Part shown: piece by piece, positions 44,110 through 56,511 of the stretch
How positions within the stretch are numbered: position 1 is the first letter of the stretch
Layout of the letters: every line of letters begins with the position of its first letter
Assembly: GCA_010909165.1 (NCBI GenBank)
Contig: VJWM01000044.1
Span: 248,001 to 312,000, forward strand
Direction: 5' to 3'
DNA length: 64,000 nucleotides
DNA from: Anthoceros angustus
Lineage: Eukaryota > Streptophyta > Anthocerotopsida > Anthocerotales > Anthocerotaceae
Position numbers and translations under genes: made by a program
The notes under the pieces: model-generated
Seen by the model: the letters and a program-made list of their open reading frames with translations, nothing else
Database searches by the model: none
What the model was told of the DNA's origin: nothing

Positions 44110-46620
44110 TTGGCCTGCGGGTCATTTTGGTCTTTAGGGACCCAAACCCCTTTAATGAAGAATAACCCTATGTCGAGAGACGCCGTTTATAGAGCACGAG
44201 ATATCGCTTCTTGGGATTGCCTCGAGAAAAAGGAAATATATTTGCAAGGATTGCTCGAGGTAGAACAAGCAAACTCTACTGGTCGCAATGTTCTCAATTT
44301 TCTCCTGGGAGACAGCAGGTTGCAATGTTGTGTACGAAGTTTCAGAAAAGTGTTCTGCATTGGATGGCGAAGGTATGAACATTTGAAACAGAGAGTACTA
44401 ACGAACACACCATGGTCATCGGAATTGAAGTTCCAAGGACGCCCAACTGAAGATCATGTTCTGGAATGCATTGCTTGGATGGAAAAGTTTTTCAAGCTAA
44501 CAGCTGAACGAATGCCCAATGTTTCAGTTTTCAACTTGCCAGATTCATATACCAAAGGAGAGATATTCCAGGACTACAAACGGGAGGTTTCAAGAGCTGG
44601 TTTGACTAACGTCTCTCATTCTCACTTTGTGCCTTATGGAAGAAACATTTTCCAAAAGTGAAGATACCAAAGTGTAGCCGTTTTTCAAAATGCGTCCAAT
44701 GCGAAGCGTTGAAGACGACCATCGAGATGACCCAGCAAGCAAGAACAAGGTATTTCATATCCGAGTTTCCTTTTTGACTTCCATGGAATCATGAGCACTC
44801 AAGCGCCGTCGCTTGTTCGCCCACTGCGTGCCTGTGCGCGCGAGTGGAACCCAGTCGTGCTGGCCCGCACGGATGCACTAAGCTCGGCATACGCGGTGCG
44901 GCGCGCCTTGCGCACCCAGAGTGCGTCTGTGCGCGACCCGGCGTCTTGCGCACGTGCGCCGCAGTCGTCTTGTGGCGCCCCGCACCGTCGTCCATGCGAC
45001 GTCGCGGCCGTCGGTCGCCATGCGGGTCTGCGCGGTCCAATGAAAGGACATGTGATCCAACCGTGATCCATTGTCTCCATGAGTCCATGAGCGGCACATC
45101 TTCGTGAACATCGGTCGGCGATCAAGCGGGGCGACTAAAACTTGCAAAACATCGTTTGAAGTGTAAAGGCCAACCGAGCAAATACATTGGAATGGCGATA
45201 GGCAGGATGGACCAAAGCAAGGCGACTCCACATTTTCTGCCCTCAAAGGTTTTGCGGATGGTCTCATTCGGGTCCATGTTGTGGGTTGTTTGGTATACAA
45301 CAACATTATGAAGACCGGTGTTTGAACTTCCGAATATTGAACGGCAGCCAACAACTATTCATATCATCCGGGATGTTATTCTCACCTATGAGAGACAGTT
45401 ACGCGAGCGTTTTACTTGCAAGCTGGACAACACGGCGGAGAAAACAAGAATATGTTGTTGTTTGCAAGTATGCTTGTCGAGCGGGTCTTGATAAGGTGAA
45501 GGTGGGCTTCCTTCTTGTCGGGCACGCATGATGCGATTGATCAAATGTTCTCATGCTTTTCTAAAAGTCTCGGGCACAAAAAGCAATGTCACTCGAAACC
45601 CTTATGAGTTTGATTCATCGACACCCAATCCGAGTGAAAATGGTTTAGGTGGCGATTTGAGCTTTATGGCCCAATGGGATGGGTAAAGAGGGACACGAGA
45701 TGCGTGATGAAAATTTGCACAATCATAGTTATCGACATCAATTCAAAATTTCAAGGGAAGAAAGAGTGGAACCGTAATATTCTTCGTGGCAAGGGCGCAC
45801 TTTCTACTTGCTCACATTGGGAACCGTTGGAGGGTTTGGAGTTCCTTCGGAGAATACCTGAAACAGATATAAGGGGGGCGCCTTTATGTCCACTTCAACT
45901 GCATGGCAAACCTGTGGACGCAGACCCGCATAAATCATTGAGAGCCATTAGGAAAGCCCTCGAAGAACCGATGCAAAAATATCTATCTGTGGAAGACAAA
46001 GTATGGTGGAACTCGTTCTGGGCATCACAGTCTGATATTTGCGACAAAATCAGAGGAGGAGTCCATCGAGACCTTCAAAAAGCATGGGAGTGGTACAACG
46101 AGGCGGTGGGAACTTAAATCCGACGTTCAGATGTCTTTGTCATTCGGCGATTCGCGAACCACAACAGCGTCACATGTATCTCGAATTTTAGGCCACGGGG
46201 CCATCGAGTTGGCGAGATTCGATGGGGATGTGTCGAGATCGACGAGGCCATATGATTGCGATCCCATGTGAGGCAGACGATCGAGCAGGCCTTTGGATTG
46301 CAGTGGAAGACTTGGATTTCTTATGTGTGAACCTTACCTAGTTGTCCGGTGGTGGGTGACGAGAATAGCAATGCGTTTGAGGAAGGTACCTACGGAGGAG
46401 ATATTGGCTCCACAGCGGTGATAGAGAGGGTTTGCGACAACGGAGGCGACCAAGCACTGGATCATTGTTGATATCGGAGACATTTATTTTGGTATCTGGG
46501 TTCTCCTTTGCAAGGGATAGCACTCTACAAGTCCGTACCACGGAGCTTATCAAGACAAAGTTGAACTTCAACATCTACCGTGGAAGAAGGTAATAGGGTT
46601 GAAGATAACGAGACCACCAA
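44110..46620 (+). pseudogene. DUF7869-type gene, broken
   Basis: The opening frame (44110-44661) is intact for 183 residues: EKKEIYLQGLLEVEQANSTG, CCVRSFRKVFCIGWRRY and FQGRPTEDHVLECIAWME. A shift then leads to CSRFSKCVQCEALK near 44670-44710. After a GC-rich interruption (44785-45060) come GRMDQSKA near 45200, QLDNTA near 45420, KVKVGFLLVGH near 45500 and, shifted, DAIDQMFSCF near 45530. The C-terminal part includes EDKVWWNSFW near 46000 and GHMIAIPCEADDRAGLWIAV near 46240-46300. These blocks and their order fit the uncharacterised DUF7869 family as I know it. The biochemical role of the family is unknown to me. Confidence 0.65.
44785..45060. other. GC-rich insertion in the DUF7869-type gene
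   Basis: A sharply GC-rich block (GTGCGCGCGAG, GTGCGGCGCGCC words) separates two conserved coding blocks and contributes no family-like sequence. It could be an intron or an inserted fragment. No clean splice sites or target duplication were identified. Confidence 0.5.
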
Positions 46621-47339
46621 GTTCGAGAGGAGATGCATTGGAGGAAAATGATTTGACGATGAAAATCCGAAAATAAGGTGGTGTAGTTCAAGCGATGATG
46701 AGACATCCGACTTCGATTCGGCACCAATCGTAACAAGAACCCGCAGCAGCGGAATGACTCTTGGTGCTTTTGAAGGCATGTTTGATGATGATCGGCACAA
46801 GGTCACCGTCGAAGGAGCGGAAACACCGTAGAGGATAGAAAGGTGATAAGGGTATTCTTCGTAGCTTTAGGGCATAGGGTAGATAGATGAGGGTGTGTCT
46901 ATGTGGACGTCCGCCGATTTGTGCAACTTCTTATGTCGTGCAGGCTTCACATCCACAGACCTCGAAGACATATTTCCTCGGTCGAATGATGTATATTTAC
47001 TTTTCGTTTTGCCTTGTGCGCGCTGAGTTTGCGCTGTTTAGGCGGCGCGCCAGCGCGCCTAGCTGGTATACAAAACATAGAACCACACAAATTGCGAAAC
47101 TCTTGACATGCGAAATTATGGAAGAATTCGGTCGACCCCTTCATCGACAAATTATCCATGAACACGAGTGCAAGGCGCCATGATGTGCAAATGACGGACG
47201 AGGAAGTGGTGCCGGAGCCGAGAATGCCCGAATCCGATGTATGAACACCTACAAAACTCAACAAAAACCAACCCAGCTTCGGTTTTGGGCGGAATAGGGT
47301 TGGGATTTTTTCCAAAACCCTTTTTGACAGGAGAAACCC
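46621..47339. other. Unassigned sequence
   Basis: No coding similarity was recognised. Its right end abuts the truncated gypsy-3 reverse transcriptase. Confidence 0.4.
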
Positions 47340-50300
47340 CTTTCAGAACAGACGCTGTTTTTTGACTTTATCCGGGTCGACTTCTATCCCCCGGGCAGAA
47401 ATGCGGTGCCCCAACAAAATACCCTCTGGCATGCCGAAATAACATTTCTCGGGATGCACACACAATTAGATGACACCGTTCGACATTTCGAAGGTGGTTG
47501 AGGTGATCTTTCACGCTCAAACACGAAGTCATCAGAAGACCTCCATGAAGTCCCTAAGGTATTCCTTGAAAATCTTGACAAGTCGCATGAAGGATCACGG
47601 TGCCTGTTAATCCGAGCAGCGCTCCGTTTGTAGGCAGCGGTTCCCGATGCTGTAGTGAATTGGTGGCCAATCACTCTCCACGAGATCGGTGATTATACCG
47701 AATACCCATCCGAGCAGGTAGACCATTCTCCCGCAACTAAGTCCGATTATGTTGTCTATGAATGGAGCGGGTAGTGGTCTTTTGGTCACCTTGTTTAACT
47801 TCCTCCAATCTGCGGACCGTATCTTCCCTTACGCTTTTGGGACCACCACAATTGGGGCTACCCACTCCGATGTCACAATAGGATATATGCGTCCGCGCAT
47901 AAGTAAAGCTCCGGTTCCTTTACCTTATTGAATACTTTGGATTTAGCTTGTATTGCGGTATCCGGTGACGCACCGGCTCGAGATCAATCTTGTGCTCCCC
48001 CACTCCTCGGTATACCCTTCATGTAACGTCAAAAGCAAAAACATGGATAAATTCCATGCAAATTTTCATACCCCTTTCCAAGTCTGCATTCATCGTTCGA
48101 AAACTTAAGGACTTTCCGCAACACTTCCACGTCCTTGACCTCATCATCCCACTCTCTTTCTCCAGCGGATGTGATGCGAACCCTTCCTCCATTTGTCTTG
48201 GTTCTCCTTCGCATTCCCCATTCCGGAATAGGTCGTCAGGTAAAGCGTGAGACACCCTCCTCCCTCCAAAGTTTGTCGGATCGTCGTCGCTCGGTTCGAC
48301 CACTACTTCTGTTCCTCGACCTCGACCTTCTCGATCCCACTCTCCTCCATCACCGGGTTGTCAATTGTGTGACTCCATAGCAACCCTAATAGGTTGATGG
48401 AATGGGAATATCTCTCCGTAGTCGTCCTCTTCATCGACCACGAAATATGCGAATGGAATTTCTCCTTCTCATCCTCCCCGGAGGTATCTTGAGGTGTATC
48501 CCTCCGTTTCGTGGGTGTCTCCCTGCGTCAATCTGCTCCAAGTCAAACATATCCTTCCCTCCTTAATTTTGGGTCCCAGTCCAGGTTTGAATCCCACTTC
48601 CTTTCTTGCCCATTTGAAGGTGCAAGCGTGCCCCATACATCCATGTCAATGAGAACCTCATATCCGGCGCTTTTTGTTTAATGACCACGTAGTCCATGAG
48701 AGTGCGGAATGGTACCAATATGGGTTAGGACTCCGTCAACTCCACGGCGCCATTTTGGACATGTCACGCAACACCTTTGTATGTTCTCGCAACCCAAGCT
48801 TAGGCGGTCTCTTACATCATGATGTTGACCCGACCCGGAATCTAGCGGCACCTTCTTGATTACACATCCGCAATTTCTATACGCAGCTCCGGCTCTGGTC
48901 CACCATGGCCACCATATTCCAAGGGTTTGACCTTGGGGTGGAAAGGTTCTCTTCTTGGGTTGTGCCGCCTTCAATGCCCCAGTTCTTTGGCGGTACATGG
49001 ATTGTCCACGAGCTGTCCAAGTTATCATGAACTTTTGGTCCATGATAGCCGCAAATTGAAAGGAACACTGTTTCTCCTTCCAACCCCCCGTTTCAACAAG
49101 CGGTAGCTGATATCGATCGTTGAAGCGGGATGGTGGGTGGGTGATGATGGCCAATGTTGTCGAGGTCATTCGGTTCTTCGGATCATCCATAACCCTTCGA
49201 CGCCATGAAATCCAACTCATCCTTTTTCCTCCGGGTTTTCGCGTTTTAGCCATCGAGTCCACTCCTCCATTTGTCCTCGCACTTCACCCTCGAATCCAGC
49301 GGTCTCGGTTGCTAAGGGAGTTACACAGGTGCCCCCAAAATCGCAATCGCGTTGGGTGCGTTCGTGCCTTGCTCCCGTCCATTGGATTCGCATGCCCTCC
49401 CTTTTTTTCTCATCCAAGTCCCTCGTCGGCATTTGTGGTTGGACTTCTCTTCCTTCCTTTGATGAAGCGCCTCTTCCTCCTCACTTGCGGACGTTATGGG
49501 CTCCCACTCCTTCTTCTTTCTCTTTTCCCCCGTTCCCCTTCTTAGGGTGTCGCCTTCCTCTCGCTCCGCGTTCGAGCGACCATGGCGAGTTCATAATACC
49601 CATCCATCCCCAACCCTTCCGGGCTCCTCGACAGCTCGGAATCCTCCCATCTGACCATGGCGCATCTTGACTTGCATTGCGGCAGCGCAGGCTTTCTTTG
49701 TATGGGGGGTGGGGCCGTAAGGAGGTTGAGCGATCCTCACATGTTTCTTTGGTGTCTGCGGAGGGCACCCGCTCGTGACTGATTGCTTGCAATCCACACG
49801 ACCTTTCAAAATCACCATTCCACAGGCGAGATGCGGAGGGGCATCCAGCAAGATGCGAACCCTCGGCAATTGTAACAGATGGCACTCATCATTTGCGGGT
49901 TTCTTGCCATCGATGCGAATACCCATACATGAGGTTTCGTAAACTTGAGGTATAAGTCTTTGGGTACCCAGAAATCGGCGTCGCCTCTTGGATTTGGTAT
50001 GTATCTTCCAAGCACATCTCTTCCTCGTCCTCCTCGTAGCCAGTTGCACTTTTGTTTGTGGGACCTCGAGTGCCCTGTCCACAAGTTGAGCGAAGAGATT
50101 GGCGCTCTGTAGCAACCCTTCTCTATCGTGGTCCTTGATGGCATTAAGATGGAGTTTCTCGTTTGACCATCATTTCCTCCATCTTGTTCCCTTGTTGCTC
50201 CACCTTTTTGCTGCTTTTCCACCTCTCTTCTCACACTCCGCGTCCTTCCTTGCATATAGCTCCTTCCCTTTTGCACGTCGTCTTGTTTCCCCATTTTTCT

Positions 50301-51280
50301 TCCCCCTTCTTTTATCCCTTGCGCTCATCTCAGAATTCTCCTCCATCCTCATTGGTCTCTTCTTCCGTGGAGCTACGAGAGTCTCTTGAAAACTATCTCC
50401 TCCGTGGGCATCGGAGGGCGAATAGTACTTCTTCTTCTTGTATTTCTTTTTGTCCTTGCCCTTGTTGAGTTCTTCTTCTCTTCCGCGTTGGACTCCTCAT
50501 AGTTGAGGCGGCTTTGATTTATCGATCCAAATCTTTCTCGGCGTACGTGTCTTCCCATCTCGCGCCCAATCCTCTTGCAAACCAGCGGTTGCCATTAGCT
50601 CAGTGAGGACGGCCCGGTCCGTGGAACCTTTCCACATAAGCCTGCAGGGTCTCCTTCTTCCCTCTCCGCAATCCCTCGAGTTTGGACAGGACATACCCTT
50701 CCACATCGACCCCTCTGAACCTTTCGCAAAAAGCTCTCTTCAAGGCCCCAAAGGTGGCTAGGGGTGTGGAAGAAGCTATGTACTCCCGTACCACTTGGCC
50801 GCCGCTCGTAAGACCCCATAAAGCAATTTGGGCACGATCGCATCCTCACGGTTGTGGCGTCGGCTGCTCAAAAGCCTCGACAAACTCGTCGGGATCCTCA
50901 TGGCCCTTCTTTTCTCCATACAGCGGGTAAGATTGCTTAGTAGTAACAAGCGAGATCTTGGCCATAACTACCGTGGTAGTACTTTCCATGCGGTAGTTGG
51001 CCCGTCTGGTGACCTCACATTCCGAGTTTGGGGACGCGGTGATCTAGGCAATGTGGGCGAGATCAAAGACAAGGTGGGATCGGGTACGGCCTTGTACCGT
51101 TTCGTCGAGTTGGGAATCTCGGATAAGATCCGATCCCTCGAGTGACTCCTGCCCCTCTTCCTCGTCCGCGTGTGATCTCGCTGCGCCCTCCTCGTAACTC
51201 TGCAATCTTTCCGCTTGGCGTTGCCGTCTTGCGAGCGTTTCCCCCGGATCGGAATCGCTTGTCTCCACCGAGGCATCCAT
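47340..51280 (-). pseudogene. Gypsy-3 gag, protease and partial RT
   Basis: Gag starts at the ATG at 51278-51280 (MDASVETSDSDPGETLA). It continues through YGEKKGHEDPDEFVEAFEQ near 50910 and TPLATFGALKRAFCERFRG near 50750 to a CYNC zinc-knuckle-like piece near 49870. The protease shows VPLDSGS with D near 48872. The reverse transcriptase runs 47860-47340 (PFIDNII near 47760, GILLGH-type piece in shifted frames near 47410). The order gag-PR-RT is usual for gypsy. Many frame shifts are present. Gag would form particles and RT would copy the RNA; none can function here. Confidence 0.8.
50968..50981. other. Near-palindrome in gypsy-3 gag
   Basis: ACTACCGTGGTAGT, a member of the CTACC-NN-GGTAG words that also cluster in copies A and B. 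Confidence 0.5.
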
Positions 51281-51348
51281 CTATCAATCTAGTAATGCTA
51301 GACTCTACTTAAGCTATGGTTAGTTCTACCTCGTCCTTGACGATTCAT

Positions 51349-51367
51349 TCCCGCAGCGGCGCCAAAA
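51349..51367 (-). other. Gypsy-3 primer-binding site
   Basis: The element strand reads TTTGGCGCCGCTGCGGGAA directly after the LTR end, close to the common plant gypsy primer-site form TGGCGCCGTTGCC. Confidence 0.85.
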
Positions 51368-51530
51368 TGTGGTGTAAACTCGTGTCGAGACAGTGAGGTC
51401 CACATTCACCCTCAATGTCGTTGTAGTCACAGGATTCGCTCCCAAGGGAATGGTTTGTGCGAGGCGCTATCTTCTATCACTACCGACCTTTGCCTAAGTC
51501 GGGGCTTACTGCTACCCTGGCCTCAGCCTC
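51368..51530 (-). repeat. Gypsy-3 5' LTR end, truncated
   Basis: It starts (plus strand) TGTGGTGTAAACTCG next to the primer site. Positions 51399-51452 match 6769-6830. The LTR is cut where the pyrimidine-rich block of copy B starts. Confidence 0.65.
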
Positions 51531-51764
51531 CCACCTGCCCCGCTGGGCCTCACTGCCTCCCAAAGACCCCTCCACCCCACCCCCTCCTCCCTGGCCCGCG
51601 CCCGCCTCCTCCCTGCGCCCCGCCCTCCCGTGGCCTGCCCTCGCCCTCCTCCTCGCCCTCGCCCCGCCCTCCTCCTCCCTCGCGCCCGCGCCTCCTCCCC
51701 GTCCCCGCGCCCGCGCCTCCTCCCCGCCTCGCGTCCTCCCGGATCGCTCCGCCTGTCTTTAGTT

Positions 51765-52010
51765 TGAGACACCCGCCACTCATACTCGCATGGTTCTAAA
51801 ATCAAGCATGGTTGGTTTTACACAACCTCGCTGTGGTGGGTGCGATATCGGGGTTGTGCTGGGCAAAATACGGCAAAGTTGACATCCTATATGGACTGTA
51901 CATGGTGTTTAAAGTATACCACGATGAGAGAGCATCGTGATGGGCGAGGCATGCCACGCCGCCTTTCACACGCATTGATTGCTTGGAGATTGAGATGCAG
52001 CAGTGGAACG
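51765..52010 (-). repeat. MULE right inverted repeat, second copy
   Basis: Matches 29095-29346 (GAGACACCCGC, CAAGCATGGTTGG, ACCACGATGAGAGAGCATCG). No partner inverted repeat is adjacent, so this is an orphan end. Confidence 0.75.
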
Positions 52011-52476
52011 GCGCCCAAGACGGGGTCAGCCCCGGCGGAGCTGGGCCTCCTCACCCCTCACTTATTTTTTCAAAATTGCATCATCGTTGCAGATCGGGAC
52101 TTGAGCACACAACCTTTAGCTCTAATCCAGGAGACTCACCACCACACCAACACATTCTTTAACATTGTAGTTCGTCATTCGGATATATTTATCAGAATAT
52201 AGAAATAGGGGAGGGGTGGGGTGGAATTTAGCCGGAGTTAGGCATAACCTTTTTTTAGTTATTCCCGTCCTCCAGCAACACTCTCCTATTTCTCCGGCCC
52301 TCTAAACATAATTAGGTTCTTATGCCACTGAACCCATCTTGAGGGGGATCACGAGCTACAACGTCGTAGTCGTAATCCTACTTAGCTTAAGTTTTCATGC
52401 TTACAACGGCACAGTTGAACAGCCTAATTACTAGTTTCCAAAACTTGAACCTTTTCCCCACACTCCTCCTGCCCTC

Positions 52477-52900
52477 ATGGCGACAACGAGTTCACCTATA
52501 TTTACTTCAGAACTTAGAGAGAAGGACAGGTTCAAAGGAGATGGCTACCCCACCTGGCGCGTAAGGATGAAGACCACTTTGCTAGCATGCGATGTGGGGC
52601 ACGTGGGATGATCATATAAGCAGTCGATCCAGTTGTGGAACTAAAGTTTGGGGCAACCAGCCCAAAAGAGCAAGACGCAATGTTTGATTTTTTGGCTAGG
52701 AACGATTGAAGAGGAGCATGCTGTGAAATTTTCTCGAGAATCTTGAAGGAGTTGTAGGATATTGTTAGGAAGGCGAAGAGGATATCCGAGGAAGAAGAAC
52801 GGGTCAAAACGACCCCGTGCAAGGCGTGGCAGTCCAAGGGCGGTAGGTCGACATCATCAGAGGTCGCCACACCACGCCGTAGGTCGAGAGGAAGGGCGAC
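52477..52900 (+). pseudogene. Copia-type gag N-terminus, copy B
   Basis: It opens at ATG 52477 with MATTSSPIFTSELREK, then GDGYPTWRVRMKTTLLA, the tryptophan-containing start seen in copia gag proteins. After about 50 residues stops and shifts set in (DFLARND, then EEEERVK). It is better preserved than copy A. Confidence 0.65.
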
Positions 52901-55900
52901 TACCGGGTAGGCCGAGATCTTGGACAAAAGGGAAATTAGGATAGGGAGATATCCACTATATATGCCCACCAATAGTGGACTAGATAAATGGGTCGAATAG
53001 GAAATTAAAAGCTAGATTGGGCGTTAGGAAACTAGGGGAAATAGTATCTTAGTATAAGAGGAATTGGGAAACTCCAATCAATCAGAAAAGGTGCCACGTG
53101 GTGCATATCCAAGGGCGAGTAGATTGGTAGTTACCATTCCTAACCCCAAGTTATCTTTATAATCTGCATGTGTGTAGGAGGTCACAACTTGAAGGTGAGG
53201 AAGCGCCAACACCGCAGAAGGCGCCGCCACACCAAGAGTCAGAAGAGCCCCACACAAGATTCGATGTACGTGCGCCTGTGCAGGATAGAGAAGAGGCGCA
53301 AGCTAGGCAGCAGAGAGGAAAATAGGCAAGACAAGTAGGGGTGCAACAAGAGAAGAAGAAGGAAGGAAAGGGTGGAAGGAAGAAGGCAATGCTTGCCCAA
53401 GCCAAAGGAGTGTTGGGAAGAGCAAGGCATGTCAAAATTGAAGAGAAATTATGGAGAAGGGACTCTCAACTCTGGAGAAGATGTAAGAACTGAACCTTAG
53501 AGAATTCCTTCTTCAAATCACAGAATTGGAAACTCGTATGGAAAAGCAAGGGTATAAGAGCTAGGGGAATTGTGAGCAAGGGCGAGGTCAAGGCTGTGTG
53601 TGTGTGGAAATTGCAAGGAGCTGGAAGGTTCTTGGCATCCATTCGAGATTGTCCATCTCGAGGCCAAGCATGGAAAGACCATTGCCTTTTATGAAGAAGA
53701 CACTCGGAGGACAGCATCGCAAGCGCAAAGATCAAGGCTGGAGGACTCGCAAGGAAGAGGAGGAAGGTGGTAGAACCCGAGGGGTTGTCCGAGGAGGAGG
53801 AAACCTCCATGAGCGAGCCCAGAGGAGCTCAAGAGATGCAGATAGGGCCAAATGGTGTATAGGGAGACGCCTACCATGGTAGGTGCACACCCTACCGTGA
53901 TAGGAACAACACGTACAGGAGTGGGTACCCACTATAGCTGGGTACCCAAAGACCGTGTAGGTAGGCAGCCCACGTGGTAGGTAGGCAACCCACCAGCAGG
54001 AAGGGAATTGGAGAGTGCCTAGCACATGTTGCGCAGGGTGAAGGCCACAAGGCTAAGGATGAAGAAGATAGAGAAGAGAGCTGGAGTTATGGTGCACCAA
54101 TGCTAGTCATTTGCAAGAGGAGGCCATGGCGGCCAAGCATGTGGAAGTACTTGCAAATGGAGTAATGATGTGAGGATGGCATGATAGGGCCGTGTCGAAC
54201 TAGGAGAGGCCATGGTAGAGCTCTCATGGCAAGCTGAATTTACCGGGCAAGATGGAGGTGCCAGAAGGTAGTATTGCGGATGGGCTGCAATATGGTGAAG
54301 GAATCGCAATGGGGTGTGCATCATGAAGGCAAAATTGCATTGGGCTGCAAGTAGGTGTGAAGGGAGGTCGTTGGTGGCGAGGAGAATTGGGCAGCAAGGT
54401 AGGCTGATTCGAGAGTTGGTCAAGGAGTTCGCTAAGGAGAAATGTGGAGAAGGAGCTTGGTGAGGAGTTCAATAATGAATGAAAATGTATGGAAAAGTGC
54501 ATAAGGAACTTGGTGTGTTGGATATGGGGATATAAGAACTCGAGTTAAGCGTCCTATGGGCGGATCAAGGATGGGGTGCCTTTTGTGTGAGGAGTATGAG
54601 CTTATATTTGCAAAAGACACGGGAGCTGATTGGGAAAGTTCTTAGTAGGGGAGTTGAGCACGGATTTTGGAGGCTGAGGATTGAGCTTTTTCCTTGGTTT
54701 TGATGGGTAGGATGGTCTCTATGGGAGCCTAGGCCAAGGAGATGCAGGAATGTTGCTCTTGCACAAGAGCTGAAGGATTGATGACTTAAGAGCCTTCTTG
54801 GTGCAAACCAACTAGGGTCTTGAATTTGTGCAAGATGGATGGAAAGGATCCTTAGATTCATGGTGGGATTGATGGCTACGATAGAAATTAGAGGTTATGG
54901 CTGTATAAATAATGGATGGGATATGGCCACATGCTTGCAAAGAACCACTCAAATCTATGGCTGCAATTTAGGAGCCTGCTATAATTGTCGATGAGAAGAC
55001 TGAGCTTCTAAAAGTGCAGAGAGGGAGTGAGCTAGAGCTTGTGTGTGCGCCTCACGTGTGTGCCTTCTTAAGAGTGATGCCGCCATCTCCTCTTGGTGTT
55101 CTCTTTCTTGTGGCACCAATTTCTTGGGTCTTGGTGTGCCTTGGCTTGGTTTTGAGAGTGAATTTCTTCTAAGAGGGACGCCTTAGTGTTCTTGGTGCTT
55201 AGCTTGGTGTTTGTTCTCCTCATGGGATTGCTAAGAGCCAAGCAAGGATGAGGCTGTCTGAGGAAGCTGTGGATGCCGTGAAGGGTTTCAAGGCCAAGAA
55301 ACCCCAACTCATGAAGCGCATGGTGGTAGTTTGGAGTGTAAACCCATTGCCAAAAATATTGGGCGATGGCATGGTGTGGAGGCCTACAATAATTGTGAAG
55401 AGGAGGATGCTTGGGCCACACGATGATGATAGGGAGGCCCTGCGTGATTAAGGGGGCCTTAGATTTTGATGAGGTCACAAGCGATATGGACTCGAGGAGT
55501 TTGGAGAAGAAATGGCGAGAGAGGAGCCCATAGTGCCACAAGAGGAAGAGGGAGGTAGAGGGAGAAGGCCGAGAGAGAGGCAGGCGAGGGGGCGCCTGAG
55601 GCGCAGTTGAGGCGGCAGTGCGAGTGGTCCGTCAAGGAGGCAATGGATGCAAGTGCTATTGAGGGGAGAGCGATGGTAGGGAGGCAAGTACTTTGGCCCC
55701 ACAGAGATGTTAAGGAGGAGGTTGTCTCCCTAGGAGAATGAAAAATCACAAAGAGGAGCTCAACCTACCAACATAAGTGTGAGTAAGGAGGTCACTTGTT
55801 CCACAAGTGAAGGAGAGGAGGATGAGTCCCGGCGCCAAAGGAAGGAGATGGAGCAAGGTAGGGGGTCACCCTACCACGAGGTGACACCCTACCACGGTAG

Positions 55901-56511
55901 TCCGCCACTGCGGGTAGGGTCACACCACGGTCCGCTGACTACGTAGAAGGTACCTCACGGGGACTGAGCCAGCCACGAAGGCCCGATTGAGGATGAAGGA
56001 GCGGGGATCCGCAACACACCCCAGGAGACAAGGTGGAGAATGCCCACGGAAGACCAAGGACGGGTCCGTGAAGGAAGGGGAGGGTAAGAAATTCCCTCAC
56101 CCCACGGATAAGGGAGGAGCCGTGAGCCAAGAGAGGAGACCAACGCAAAGAAGGCCCGGAGGAATTAGCGAGGTGACAACATCGTCAAAATGGGGAGGAA
56201 CCTTTGAAAACATGCTCCATAATAGGTATGGACAAATCAAACAACAGAAAGGAGCAAAAAGGATCTCAACCCTGTGGACCATCACCGATGAGGAAGAGGG
56301 AAGGAGATAGGGACCAGACCACATGTAGGTAGTCACCACCCCGTAGTCTCGCTGACTACCGCGTAGGGTGCCCTTTGAAGGAGCGCACAAGGAGGCTAGA
56401 AGATGGGCCATCTGAGTGCGCTAAGGGGCGACCCCGGATGGCAAGAGGAATGGGCGCCCAGAAGAAGGTGAAGAAGGGGCAGGAAGGTACTCTGCCCCAA
56501 AGGTCGAAGGG
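52901..56511 (+). other. Charged region of uncertain origin, copy B
   Basis: Homologue of 30201-33805. A short VCGNC piece near 53605, followed by CKEL-type and HPFEIVHLEAKHGKTIAFYE sequence, hints at a zinc-knuckle-bearing protein. CTACCATGGTAG occurs at 53871-53882 and CTACCACGGTAG at 55889-55900. No family was recognised. The last five bases, AAGGG, are the solo-LTR target duplication. Confidence 0.4.

Larger units (their letters stand above)
47340..51530 (-). mobile_element. Gypsy-3, truncated Ty3/gypsy element (minus strand)
   Basis: The order from the right is LTR end, primer-binding site, gag, protease, reverse transcriptase. The element stops inside reverse transcriptase near 47340, so RNase H, integrase and the 3' LTR are missing. 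Its 5' LTR is cut at about 51530, where copy B begins. Confidence 0.8.

Noticed and set aside
10683-47360. A 30-base similarity (GAGAAACCCCTTTC then CAGACG-TGTTT) between 10683 and 47330
   Set aside because: It lies in an RT frame at one site and at a truncated gypsy edge at the other; it is too short to claim a shared element.
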